A model generated the notes under the pieces. It was not told the DNA's origin, ran no database searches, and saw only the letters and a list, made by a program, of their open reading frames with translations. A stretch of 64,000 nt of DNA from JAJPKK01 sp963781195 (GTDB lineage Bacteria > Pseudomonadota > Alphaproteobacteria > Rhizobiales > Xanthobacteraceae), in contig CAWAEZ010000004.1 of NCBI GenBank assembly GCA_963781195.1, forward strand, positions 124,001 to 188,000, in the 5' to 3' direction. This document shows, one piece after another, positions 42,953-51,459 of this stretch; position 1 is the stretch's first letter; each line of letters opens with the position of its first letter. The position numbers were made by a program, and so were the translations under genes.

Positions 42953-43933
42953 ATGAAACTTCCGCGCCGTGAATTTCTGGGCCGTGCCTTGGGGGTCGCG
43001 ATGCTTCCGGCGGTCTCGCGGCTCGCATGGGCTCAGGCCTATCCGACGCGCCCGGTGCGCATCATCGTGCCTTTCGCGCCGGGCGGTACGGTAGACATCC
43101 TCGCCCGGCCGCTGGCGCAGAAGTTGAGCGAACGCCTCGGCAAGCAATTCTACATCGAGAATTTGCCCGGCGCCGGGGGCAACACCGGGACCGGCCAGGC
43201 GGCCAGGGCGGCTCCCGACGGCTATACGATCTTGTTCGCGTTCAGCTCCTACGTGGTGAACCCCTCGCTGTACGACAAGATTCCCTATGACGCCGTGAAG
43301 GACCTCGAGCCCGTCACGCTGGCCGTGGCCTCGACCACGGTGCTCACTGTCAATCCGTCGGTGCCGGCGCACACGGTCAAGGAGTTGGTCGACCTCATCA
43401 GGGCCAATCCGGGAAAGTACAACTTCGCGTCCCCAGGCACCGGCACGCAGTCCCATCTTGCCGGCGAGCAGTTGCGCACGTCGCTCGGTCTCGACCTCGT
43501 GCACGTGCCCTACAACGGCTCCGGTCCGTCCACGGCGGCCGTGGTCGCCGGGCACGATCCGATCGGGGTGAGCACGATCGCGCCGGTGGTCCCGCATATC
43601 AATGCGGGCACGCTGCGCGCGCTCGCGGTGACCAGCAAGACGCGATCGGTGCTGCTGCCGAATGTGCCGACGATGATTGAAGCCGGTTATCCCGACATCG
43701 AGGGTGACGGTTGGGTGGGGGTCTTCGTCCCGGCGCGGACGCCCAAGGACATCGTGACCTTGCTCCACGACGAAATCGCCGCGATCCTCGCGCTACCGGA
43801 CATCAGGACGAACCTGACGATGATCGGCTTCGAGCCGGTCGCGAACACGCCGGAGGAATTCGCCGCGCGCATTCGCGCCGAACTCGAGCTGTGGGGCAAG
43901 GTGATCCGGGCGAGCCACCTCAGGGTGCAGTGA
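42953..43933 (+). CDS. Bug-family (TctC-type) periplasmic solute-binding protein 6
   Basis: A 326-residue protein from ATG 42953 with CCAGGAGG upstream. LPRREFLGRALGVAMLPAV is a twin-arginine-type signal ending at LAWAQA. YPTRPVRIIVPFAPGGTVD, IENLPGAGGNTGTG and APDGYTILFAFS are Bug patterns. It lies 245 bp after molybdenum hydroxylase 3 on the same strand and may supply its aromatic or heterocyclic acid. It resembles Bug protein 1 in having a Tat-like rather than a Sec signal. Confidence 0.88.
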   Translation: MKLPRREFLGRALGVAMLPAVSRLAWAQAYPTRPVRIIVPFAPGGTVDILARPLAQKLSERLGKQFYIENLPGAGGNTGTGQAARAAPDGYTILFAFSSYVVNPSLYDKIPYDAVKDLEPVTLAVASTTVLTVNPSVPAHTVKELVDLIRANPGKYNFASPGTGTQSHLAGEQLRTSLGLDLVHVPYNGSGPSTAAVVAGHDPIGVSTIAPVVPHINAGTLRALAVTSKTRSVLLPNVPTMIEAGYPDIEGDGWVGVFVPARTPKDIVTLLHDEIAAILALPDIRTNLTMIGFEPVANTPEEFAARIRAELELWGKVIRASHLRVQ

Positions 43934-44003
43934 GGACGCCTGCGGTGTCTACCGGCCCGGCAAAAGGTCCGCCGCCACCCGCGCTCTCGCGGCTCGCTTG
44001 CCG

Positions 44004-44285
44004 TCATTGCGGCACGGGCGCGGGCTCCATCGCGACTTCATCGACGTAGCACCACGCCCAGTTTTCGCCGGGCTCGAAGCTCCGCATGATGGGGTGATGT
44101 GAGCGATGGAAGTGCTTGGTCGCATGCTTTCCGGGCGAGGAGTTGCAGCACCCGACATGTCCGCAGGTGAGACAGAGCCGAAGGTGGACCCACGTCCCGT
44201 TGGACTTGAGACACTCCTCGCAACCCTGGGGCGTTACGGGCTGCACATCTTTCACTTGGTCGAGGTGGGTGCAATGCGGGGGCAT
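44004..44285 (-). CDS. UBP-type zinc-finger protein
   Basis: A 93-residue protein starting at ATG 44285 behind GGAGGAAC. Nearly its whole length is one zf-UBP domain: CTHLDQVKDVQPV, CEECLKSNGTWVHLRLC, CGHVGCCNSSPGKHATKHF and HHPIMRSFEPGENWAWC give the Cys/His ligands for the zinc ions. In eukaryotes this finger binds the ubiquitin C-terminus; bacterial single-domain versions are common and have no settled role. It lies downstream of the PQQ dehydrogenase with a strong hairpin between them, so it is probably transcribed separately. Confidence 0.85.
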   Translation of the reverse strand: MPPHCTHLDQVKDVQPVTPQGCEECLKSNGTWVHLRLCLTCGHVGCCNSSPGKHATKHFHRSHHPIMRSFEPGENWAWCYVDEVAMEPAPVPQ

Positions 44286-44400
44286 CGTTGTTCCTCCGTC
44301 GTGATGTGGAACAGGCTTGAGCCCCTCAGTTATGTCATGGAGCGCCACGCGGGAAGCCCGCGCGCATTTCGGCGGATCGACAAATTGCTGTTTGGAAATC

Positions 44401-44429
44401 GGCCCCGGCGGCGCGGTGCCGCCGGGGCC
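44401..44429 (-). terminator. Strong hairpin downstream of the PQQ dehydrogenase
   Basis: On the minus strand GGCCCCGGCGGC, loop ACCGC, GCCGCCGGGGCC, then GATTTCC: a perfect 12-bp GC stem starting 22 bp after the stop codon. The T run is short (three), but the stem is the most stable in the window. Confidence 0.6.
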
Positions 44430-44451
44430 ATCGTTCAAGTCGAGCGCCGCG

Positions 44452-46209
44452 TCAGTTCGGCAGTGCGAACACCCACAGCACCGAGCCGCCCTCGGGATTC
44501 TGGATTTCCGGCGTAAGCGTCGCGAGCGAACGGGATTCGCTCGATCCGCTGCCGACGGCGATGGCCACGTATTGCTTCCCGTTCACGCTGTAGCTGATCG
44601 GAAACGCATTGATCACGTTGTTGAGCCGGGTCTGCCACAATACCTTGCCGGTCTCGTCGTCGAAGGCGCGGAACCAGCGGTCCCACGAGCCACTAAAGAC
44701 GAGACCGCCGCCGGTCGGAAGCACGGCGGCCGTTTCCGGTGCGCGCTGCCGATGCGACCACACCGTCGAGCGGTCCGCCAGCTTGATGGCGTCGACGCGG
44801 CCGACATTGCCGTCGCTGTTGGGAACCGTGACACGCGAGAAGATGGCGCGGCCGCCGCCGGTATAGGCTTGGCCGGGATCGAGCGGCGTCGGCGTGGTGT
44901 TGGAGCAATACTCGTTGAGCGGCATGTACAGGATGCCGGTCTTGGGGCTGTAGGCGGTCGCCGGCCAGCCGCGTCCGCCGGGATCGGCCGGGCAGTTGAC
45001 GGTGGTCTGCCCGATGTGCGGGATCGACGCCGGGTTGATGGTCTTGTCGCCGGTCTTGGGATCGATCGAGGCGACCACGTTCTGCGGCACCGTCTCCTTG
45101 TGCCACAGCCACTGGCCGTTGGTGCGATCGAGCGCCTCGATGATCCCGAGCTTGCCGGTGGTGATCACCGCCTTGCGGGTCTCGCCGTTGACCGGAATAT
45201 CGACGAGCTGCCGCTCATAGACGTAGTCGAGGTCCCAGGTGTCGTTCTGGAGATGCTGGTGGTACCACTTCATGGCGCCGGTATCGGGATTGATGGCGAG
45301 CGTCGAATCCGAGTACAGCGCATTGTTCTTGACGCCGGGCTTCTCGGGCAGCGTCCCGCGCATTTCCGCGATCCACGGATAGGGCTGGCCGGTGCCGTAG
45401 AACACGAGGTTCTGCTCGGGATCGTAACTGCCGGAAATCCACGCCGAGGCGCCGAACCGGCTCTCCAGCGGCAGGCCGTTCCAGGTGTCGTAGTTGGGAT
45501 CGCCGGGATGCGCGATGGTGTTGACGCGCCACAGCTCGGCGCCGGTCTTCACGTCATGGCCGGTGACGAAGCAGCCGCCGGGCTCGGCATTGCCGCAGCC
45601 GGTCATGCCCTGGATGATCTTGCCGTTGACGATGAACGGACCACCGGTATAGCGCCAGCCCTTGCTCCAATCGGAGGTCTGGTGATCCCACGCAACCTTT
45701 CCGGACTTGGCGTCGAGTGCGACGATATGCGCATCCGAGGTCGCCACGATCAGCTTGTCGTCGTAGATCGCCATGTTGCGCTTGGCGAGCGGATTGCCCG
45801 CTTCGGCGACGAGCTTGGCCGGCAGGTCGCGCTTGTATTCCCAGATGAGCTCGCCGGTGGCGGCATTGAGGGCCTGCACCTTGTCGGCATAGTTCCAGAT
45901 ATAGAGCACGCCGTCATGAACGATCGGAGTCGTCTCGGTGGCGCCGGTGGACAACGACCACGTCCAGGCCGGCTGGAGATTCTTGACGGTCTCCTTGTTG
46001 ATCTGGTCGAGCGGGCTGTAGCCCCAGCCATTGTAGGTGCGCCGCCACATCAGCCAGTCCGCCGCCGGCGGATCATGCAACATCGCATCGGTGACGGGCG
46101 TCATGTTCTTCGTCGGGTCCACGGCCTGCGGCTGCTGCGCCAACGCAGAGCCGGCCAGGCAGAGAACCGGCAGTGTAAAAACCGCCGACTTCCAGTTACG
46201 CTTCACCAT
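44452..46209 (-). CDS. Periplasmic PQQ-dependent alcohol dehydrogenase
   Basis: A 585-residue quinoprotein with GGGAGG before ATG 46209 and a signal peptide ending SALAQ. The eight-bladed propeller carries W-motif repeats such as TGELIWEY, SGKVAWDH and TGKVLWQT. The catalytic Asp is probably Asp326 in NDTWDLDYVYE. Asp328 two residues on gives the D-x-D seen in lanthanide-dependent XoxF- and PedH-type enzymes, whereas calcium enzymes lack the second Asp. The vicinal Cys-Cys pair of classical methanol dehydrogenase is absent; Cys205 and Cys213 are separated. It oxidises an alcohol or aldehyde and needs a cytochrome, which is not in the window. Confidence 0.87.
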   Translation of the reverse strand: MVKRNWKSAVFTLPVLCLAGSALAQQPQAVDPTKNMTPVTDAMLHDPPAADWLMWRRTYNGWGYSPLDQINKETVKNLQPAWTWSLSTGATETTPIVHDGVLYIWNYADKVQALNAATGELIWEYKRDLPAKLVAEAGNPLAKRNMAIYDDKLIVATSDAHIVALDAKSGKVAWDHQTSDWSKGWRYTGGPFIVNGKIIQGMTGCGNAEPGGCFVTGHDVKTGAELWRVNTIAHPGDPNYDTWNGLPLESRFGASAWISGSYDPEQNLVFYGTGQPYPWIAEMRGTLPEKPGVKNNALYSDSTLAINPDTGAMKWYHQHLQNDTWDLDYVYERQLVDIPVNGETRKAVITTGKLGIIEALDRTNGQWLWHKETVPQNVVASIDPKTGDKTINPASIPHIGQTTVNCPADPGGRGWPATAYSPKTGILYMPLNEYCSNTTPTPLDPGQAYTGGGRAIFSRVTVPNSDGNVGRVDAIKLADRSTVWSHRQRAPETAAVLPTGGGLVFSGSWDRWFRAFDDETGKVLWQTRLNNVINAFPISYSVNGKQYVAIAVGSGSSESRSLATLTPEIQNPEGGSVLWVFALPN

Positions 46210-46589
46210 TCACGTCCTCCCTTGGAGACCAGAGCGCAGGCCGCTGAACCAGCCGTCGCCGTCAGGATCGACCAGACCGCTGACCGACCCTCTTTATCAG
46301 ATCGCAACGCCTACGGTGATTTGGCGTAGCGCTCAAACCCATCATGCGAACACCTCGCAGGCGGCGTCGCAGCCGATGAAATCGAGCGACGCGCGCGCCG
46401 CCTGAGAGGGGTACGGAGCGTCAGGAACCATGGCGGCGCGGTAGACCGCAAGGGTGTTGTTGTCGGAAGAGACGTCGACCCTGCCAGATCCGAATTCCCA
46501 CTCCGGGAAGATCCGTCGGATCTCCACGTCACTCCCGCCGCGGCACTCGCCAGGCGCTGCCCGAACGCCGCGCACGGCACCCGCGTGCC

Positions 46590-46693
46590 GTCATCGCCGG
46601 GCTCGTCCCGGCGATCCCGGTCAGGAAGGCACCGCTTCTGCCACACCGGTCCTGCCACACGATCGGGATGGCCGGGACGAGCCCGGCCATGAC
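46590..46693. repeat. Inverted pair of REP-like palindromes with a compensatory difference
   Basis: Copy 1 (46590-46617) and copy 2 (46666-46693, opposite orientation) are each a 28-bp palindrome with arms GCCGGG and CCCGGC around CTCGT. They differ at only two bases. Copy 1 has ATCGCC...GGCGAT and copy 2 (read in the same sense) ATGGCC...GGCCAT, so the stem pairing is kept. Such intergenic palindromes are common in Bradyrhizobium-like genomes. Confidence 0.8.
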
Positions 46694-46775
46694 CGGGTGA
46701 GCGCGCTGTTCGTCGCGCAACGAGGAAGAGGCCGGGTCCCGGCCGCGTTCGCGGGAGCGGATCGTCAGGTCATCC

Positions 46776-46804
46776 TTGACCTCCACTTTGTAGGACAATA
46801 TTAT
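46776..46804 (+). promoter_or_regulatory. Sigma-70 promoter of molybdenum hydroxylase 4
   Basis: TTGACC (46776-46781), 17-bp spacer, TATTAT (46799-46804): five of six matches in each element at optimal spacing. The start of transcription would fall near 46811, giving a leader of only about 16 bases. TTGTA (46788-46792) and TACAA (46809-46813) around the -10 could be half-sites for the GntR protein encoded at the end of the operon. Confidence 0.6.
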
Positions 46805-46826
46805 GTAATACAAATCGAGTGGACCC

Positions 46827-49184
46827 ATGCTCAACGAACGATCCTTCAAGGCCGTCGGCAAGGCGCTTCCGCGCAACGAGGATCTGCGTTTGATTACCGG
46901 ACGCGGACGGTTCTCGGATGACTTCAGCTTTCCGGGTCAGGCCTTCGCGGCGATGGTGCGTTCGCCGCATCCTCATGCCCGGATCATCGCGATCGACAGC
47001 GCCGAGGCGATGGCGATGCCGGGCGTATTGGCGGTCTACACCGGCGCGGACGCCCTGGAAGATCGGCTGCGGCCGCTGCCTCACAATCCGGTGCCCTCGA
47101 CGAAATACGACGTGAAGTTGACCGGTCGGAATGGGACGGAGGTCTTCATCGGCCCCCATTATTTGTTGCCGCATGACAAGGCCCGCCATGTCGGCGAGGC
47201 CGTCGCCATGGTGGTCGCGGAAACTTTCGAGCAGGCGCAGACCGCGGCCGAGCAGGTGTTCGTCGACTACGAGGTGCTGCCCTGGGTTGCCGACACGGCG
47301 CAGGCCGCGGAGCCGGACGCCCCGCGGCTCTGGGATGATTTAGCCGACAACGTCCTGGTCGATGCGATCTTCGGAGACGTCGCGGCGACGGATGCGGCTT
47401 TCGCCAAGGCGCGTCACGTCGTTTCGATGAAAACGCATATCGGCCGCGTCACCGGGGTTCCGCTCGAGCCGCGCGCGGCGCTCGGCAGCTTCGACGCCGA
47501 GACCGGCCGCTATACCGTGTGCGCCGGCAGCGGCGGAGCGGTCCGGCAGAAGCACGAGCTTGCCTACGTCCTCGGCGTGGACCCGGACCGGGTGCGCGTG
47601 CTGTCCTTCGACGTCGGTGGAAACTTCGGCACCCGAAACCGCTCTTATGTCGAGTTCGGGCTCGTGCTGTGGGCATCGCGCAAGCTCGGCCGGCCGGTGA
47701 AATTTCGCGCCGAGCGCTCGGAGTCGTTTCTCACCGACTACCAGGGGCGGGATCTCGTCACCGAGGTCTCGCTCGCGATTGACGAGAACGGACGCTTTCT
47801 CGCCATGCGCGCCTCCAACCTCAGCAATGTCGGGGCGAGGTGCGTCTCGCTGTCGCCGCTGAGCAAAGGGGCCGGTTTGATCACGGGCTCTTATGACATC
47901 CCGGTCGCGACCTTGCACGCGCGTGCGGTGTTCTCCAACACCATGCCAACCAACGCTTACCGCAGCTCGGGACGTCCCGAAGTGACCTTCGCGATCGAGC
48001 GGCTGATCGACAAGGCCGCGCGCGAGCTCGGCTTCGACCGGATCGAGCTGCGGCGCCGCAACCTCGTCCGCCCCGACCAGATGCCCTACACCAATGCCGT
48101 CGGCTCGAGCTACGACAGCGGCGAATACGAAATCAACATGGACCGCGCCATCAGGCTGGCCGATCTCGACGGCTTTCCCCAGCGCCGCGCCGACGCGCGG
48201 CAGCGTGGCAAGCTGCTGGGGCTCGGCTTTACGAACTATGTGGAGTTTTCCATCGGCTCGCCCAAGGAACGCGCCGACCTGATCGTTCACCGAGATGGCT
48301 TCGAGGTCGTGATCGGCACCCAGCCGGCGGGGCAGGGGCATGAGACGAGTTTTGCCCAGGTTGCCGCCGATCTGCTGGGCGTCCCCTTCGAGAGCGTCCA
48401 AATCACTTTGGGTGACACCGACGTCGTCAGCGCCGGCGGCGGCACCCATTCCGGGCGTTCGATGCGGCATGCGAGCGCGGTGATCGCCCTCGCTGCCGAG
48501 GACCTGATCGCCAGGGGCACGGCTCTGATGGCTCACGTCGTCGACGTGCCGCGGGAGACCATCCGATTCGAGGACGGGGTGTTCAGCGCGACCGACAGCA
48601 ATCAGGCGCTGACCTGGGCAGAGCTCGCACGACAGGCCGAACGGGATGACCTGCCTCCCGAGCTGGCCGGCGGCCTTCGTGTTCGTCGCGACAATGAGAT
48701 GCATACGCCGGTGTTTCCCAACGGAACCTGCGCTTGCGAGATCGAGATCGATCCAGAGACCGGGAGCGTGGACCTCAAGCGCTACGCGACGGTCGATGAC
48801 GTCGGCCGCTGCATCAATCCGCTGATCGTGCACGGGCAGACCCATGGCGGCATCGCCCAGGGCGTGGGACAGGCGCTTTGGGAGCACTGCACGATCGATC
48901 CCTCCTCCGGACAGCCGGTGGCCGGATCGCTGATGGACTACGGGATGCCGCGGTTCGACAATCTGCCGTCGTTCAAGACCGAGATCGCGGAAGTCCTCTC
49001 GCCGACCAATCCATTCGGCGTCAAGGCGGGAGGGGAGGGCGGCACGACACCCGCACCTGCCGTGATCATGAGCGCGATCGAGGATGCCCTGTCGGAGTTC
49101 GGACCTTTGGCCATCGACATGCCGGCAACACCGGGCAAGATCTGGAGCGCGATCCACGAGCGGCCCGCCCGGGGAGCACGGTAG
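46827..49184 (+). CDS. Molybdenum hydroxylase 4, molybdopterin large subunit
   Basis: A 785-residue large subunit. It begins GKALPRNEDLRLITGRGRF, the normal hammerhead start. The substrate loop is TNAYRSSGRPEVTFAIER, related to the form II AYRGAGR but with Ser-Ser, and the catalytic Glu is probably Glu737 (KAGGEGGTTPAP). GGNFGTRN replaces the common GGGFGxK at the first cofactor contact. It leads an L-S-M operon of its own and should hydroxylate an aromatic or heterocyclic substrate different from those of sets 1-3. Confidence 0.9.
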   Translation: MLNERSFKAVGKALPRNEDLRLITGRGRFSDDFSFPGQAFAAMVRSPHPHARIIAIDSAEAMAMPGVLAVYTGADALEDRLRPLPHNPVPSTKYDVKLTGRNGTEVFIGPHYLLPHDKARHVGEAVAMVVAETFEQAQTAAEQVFVDYEVLPWVADTAQAAEPDAPRLWDDLADNVLVDAIFGDVAATDAAFAKARHVVSMKTHIGRVTGVPLEPRAALGSFDAETGRYTVCAGSGGAVRQKHELAYVLGVDPDRVRVLSFDVGGNFGTRNRSYVEFGLVLWASRKLGRPVKFRAERSESFLTDYQGRDLVTEVSLAIDENGRFLAMRASNLSNVGARCVSLSPLSKGAGLITGSYDIPVATLHARAVFSNTMPTNAYRSSGRPEVTFAIERLIDKAARELGFDRIELRRRNLVRPDQMPYTNAVGSSYDSGEYEINMDRAIRLADLDGFPQRRADARQRGKLLGLGFTNYVEFSIGSPKERADLIVHRDGFEVVIGTQPAGQGHETSFAQVAADLLGVPFESVQITLGDTDVVSAGGGTHSGRSMRHASAVIALAAEDLIARGTALMAHVVDVPRETIRFEDGVFSATDSNQALTWAELARQAERDDLPPELAGGLRVRRDNEMHTPVFPNGTCACEIEIDPETGSVDLKRYATVDDVGRCINPLIVHGQTHGGIAQGVGQALWEHCTIDPSSGQPVAGSLMDYGMPRFDNLPSFKTEIAEVLSPTNPFGVKAGGEGGTTPAPAVIMSAIEDALSEFGPLAIDMPATPGKIWSAIHERPARGAR

Positions 49185-49186
49185 CG

Positions 49187-49675
49187 ATGCAGCAGATCAG
49201 CCTGACGGTCAACGGGACGCCGGTGTCGCGCGAGGTGGAGGACGAAACCCTTCTCGCGACGCTTTTGCGCGAGCATCTCGGTCTCACGGGCACGCATGTG
49301 GGATGCGACACCACCCAGTGCGGCTGCTGCGTCGTTCATCTCAACGGCACCTCGGTCAAATCGTGCACCGTGCTGGCGGCGCAGGCGCATGGCGGGCGGG
49401 TCACTACGATCGAGGGGTTGGCGGGGGACGGTGCGCTCCATCCGGTCCAGGAGGCCTTCCACCGGTGCCATGCGCTGCAATGCGGATACTGCACGCCCGG
49501 AATGATCATGGCGGCGGTCGATCTCATCGAGAGCCATCCTGCGCCGTTGACCGAGGAAATTGTGCGCGAAGAGATGGAAGGTAACCTGTGCCGCTGCACC
49601 GGCTACCACAACATCGTCAAAGCCATCCTCTCTGCCGCAGAGGTCATGAAAGCGAACAAGCCGGCCGCGGAGTAG
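49187..49675 (+). CDS. Molybdenum hydroxylase 4, [2Fe-2S] small subunit
   Basis: A 162-residue subunit beginning MQQISLTVNGTPVSREV two bases after the large-subunit stop. Cluster ligands lie in GCDTTQCGCCVVHLNG plus KSCTV and in QCGYCTPGM plus NLCRCTGYHNI. All eight cysteines are present. Confidence 0.92.
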   Translation: MQQISLTVNGTPVSREVEDETLLATLLREHLGLTGTHVGCDTTQCGCCVVHLNGTSVKSCTVLAAQAHGGRVTTIEGLAGDGALHPVQEAFHRCHALQCGYCTPGMIMAAVDLIESHPAPLTEEIVREEMEGNLCRCTGYHNIVKAILSAAEVMKANKPAAE

Positions 49676-49679
49676 CACG

Positions 49680-50501
49680 ATGGTGATGTATCCGACGCGC
49701 TTTCACCGCCCGGCCGACCTCAGCGAGGCGTTGGGGCTTTTTACGTCGAGCGAGGATGCGACCTATCTGGCGGGTGGGCACACCCTGCTTCCGACCTTGA
49801 AGCAGCGGCTGGCGCGGCCATCCGACCTGATCGATCTCGGTGTGCTCCCGGACCTGCGCGGAATTCGGGTGAAGGAAGGTGTCGTCTCCATCGGAGCGAC
49901 CACCTTGCATGCCGAGGTCGCGGCGTCTCCCGTCGTCCGTCAGCGGATCCCCGCTTTGTCCGGGCTCGCCGGCTCGATCGGTGATCGGCATGTGCGCCAT
50001 CGCGGGACTATCGGCGGCTCGGTCGCGAACAACGATCCGGCCGCCGATTATCCCGCCGCCGTTCTCGGCCTGGGCGCGACGGTGGTGACGGATCGGCGCC
50101 GCATCGCCGCGGATGCCTATTTCGTCGCGCTCTACGAGACCGCGCTGCAGGCCGGCGAAATCATCACCGCCATCGAATTTCCCGTTCCCGACCTCGCCGG
50201 CTATGCGAAATTCCGCAGCCCCGCCTCGCGCTACGCGATTGCCGCGGTGTTCGTCGCCAAGACGGGAGACGAGGTCCGGGTGGCGGTGACGGGAGCGGGC
50301 ACCTCAGGAGTGTTCCGGGCGCACGCCATGGAAGAGGCATTGCAGCGGGACTTTCAGCCGGCGGCCGTCGGTCCAGGCCAGGTGGAAGCCGACACGCTGC
50401 TGAGCGACCTCAACGGAACCCCCGCCTACCGCGCCAATCTCGTCGCGGTGCTCGCGCGGCGGGCGCTGGCGCACTTCGGGGAGGCGCACTCCTACAAATA
50501 G
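49680..50501 (+). CDS. Molybdenum hydroxylase 4, FAD-binding subunit (CoxM-type)
   Basis: A 273-residue FAD subunit from ATG 49680 (a second ATG at 49686 is possible). YLAGGHTLLPTLKQRL and HRGTIGGSVANNDPAADYP are the flavin patterns. It ends the L-S-M part of the operon; the GntR gene follows after 72 bp on the same strand and is probably on the same transcript. Confidence 0.9.
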   Translation: MVMYPTRFHRPADLSEALGLFTSSEDATYLAGGHTLLPTLKQRLARPSDLIDLGVLPDLRGIRVKEGVVSIGATTLHAEVAASPVVRQRIPALSGLAGSIGDRHVRHRGTIGGSVANNDPAADYPAAVLGLGATVVTDRRRIAADAYFVALYETALQAGEIITAIEFPVPDLAGYAKFRSPASRYAIAAVFVAKTGDEVRVAVTGAGTSGVFRAHAMEEALQRDFQPAAVGPGQVEADTLLSDLNGTPAYRANLVAVLARRALAHFGEAHSYK

Positions 50502-50573
50502 GTGGCCCGGTGCATCAGGAGGGCGAGTGAACAGATGGTCCGGTCCGATGCATGAAGATCTCGTGAACTGACG

Positions 50574-51254
50574 ATGGACTCTGCCGTCAAGGGACGTCTG
50601 GCTCCGCTCCAGCAGCCGTCGGCGTCGCTGCGGAGCAGGATCATTCTGTCCTTGCGTCGCGCGATCGAGACCGGCGTGCTGGAGCCGGGCGCGCGCCTGG
50701 TGGAACGGGACCTGTGCGAGCAGCTTCAAGTCAGCCGAACGTCGCTGCGCGAGGCGCTCGGCGAACTGCAGGCCGAGGGGATATTGACCTACTCGCCGAC
50801 GCGGCGTCTGTCGGTCAGCGTCATATCTCCGACAGATGCGGAAAATGCCTATCGCATCCGTGCCGCCATGGAAGCGCTCGTCGTCGAGCAATTCATCGAG
50901 AAGGCCGGTGACGAAGAACTTGCCGCCTTGATGCTGGACAGCCAGCACCTCAAGAACGCCTATCGCTCCGGCGACGTCGAGCAGATGTTGGTCATGAAGC
51001 GTCTCTTCTACGACCGCATTTGCTCGGGGGCCCGTAACCCCATGGCGTTCGACATCATCAATCGATTGGTGTTGCGAACGTCCGGCCTTCGCCGGCGGTC
51101 GCTCACCCGCAAGCAGCGGCAACAGCAGAGCATCAAGGAAATCGACGTGCTCGTCGCCGCCATCCGCCGGCGGGACGTCGAGGCGGCGCGAGAGGCCGCG
51201 ATGCAGAACGTCGCAAACTCGGCACGCTCCGCTTTGACCGATTCCTCGAGTTGA
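50574..51254 (+). CDS. GntR-family (FCD subgroup) transcriptional regulator 3
   Basis: A 226-residue regulator. The winged helix spans residues 18-85 (RSRIILSLRRAIETGVLEPG, CEQLQVSRTSLREALGEL, YSPTRRLSVSVI). The FCD domain follows; its metal-site histidines seem reduced compared with regulator 1. Placed at the end of molybdenum hydroxylase operon 4, it probably represses that operon from the promoter at 46776-46804. The ligand is likely to be an aromatic acid. Confidence 0.88.
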   Translation: MDSAVKGRLAPLQQPSASLRSRIILSLRRAIETGVLEPGARLVERDLCEQLQVSRTSLREALGELQAEGILTYSPTRRLSVSVISPTDAENAYRIRAAMEALVVEQFIEKAGDEELAALMLDSQHLKNAYRSGDVEQMLVMKRLFYDRICSGARNPMAFDIINRLVLRTSGLRRRSLTRKQRQQQSIKEIDVLVAAIRRRDVEAAREAAMQNVANSARSALTDSSS

Positions 51255-51459
51255 GGCGCCGCGAGACCCGCTGCACACGCTGTAAGCGAAAACATCCTCA
51301 GCCGGACCACAGCATGAGAAGCGGTCATCTTGCCGACGTGGTTGTCGTTTGTGTCGCTGCGAAACAACACCTCGCAAGAAATCGTTGAAGCCGGGATCGG
51401 GGGTTCTATCACGGGCTCATCGATTTGATAGTCTTGCTCGTGAGGAGTTGAGGCCTTCG

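Larger units (their letters stand above)
46210..46826. other. Divergent intergenic region with REP-like doublet and promoter
   Basis: These 617 bp have no convincing gene. They contain the paired palindromes at 46590-46693 and a good promoter at 46776-46804 for the plus-strand unit. A minus-strand frame here translates as MAGLVPAI-like sequence, which is a known by-product of this repeat type and not a protein. Confidence 0.65.

Noticed and set aside
44317..46329. 670-codon frame opposite the PQQ dehydrogenase
   Set aside because: It is the antisense of a gene with a signal peptide, ribosome binding site and catalytic motif.
47340..49157. 605-codon antisense frame under molybdenum hydroxylase 4
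   Set aside because: Low-complexity composition and full overlap with a recognised gene.
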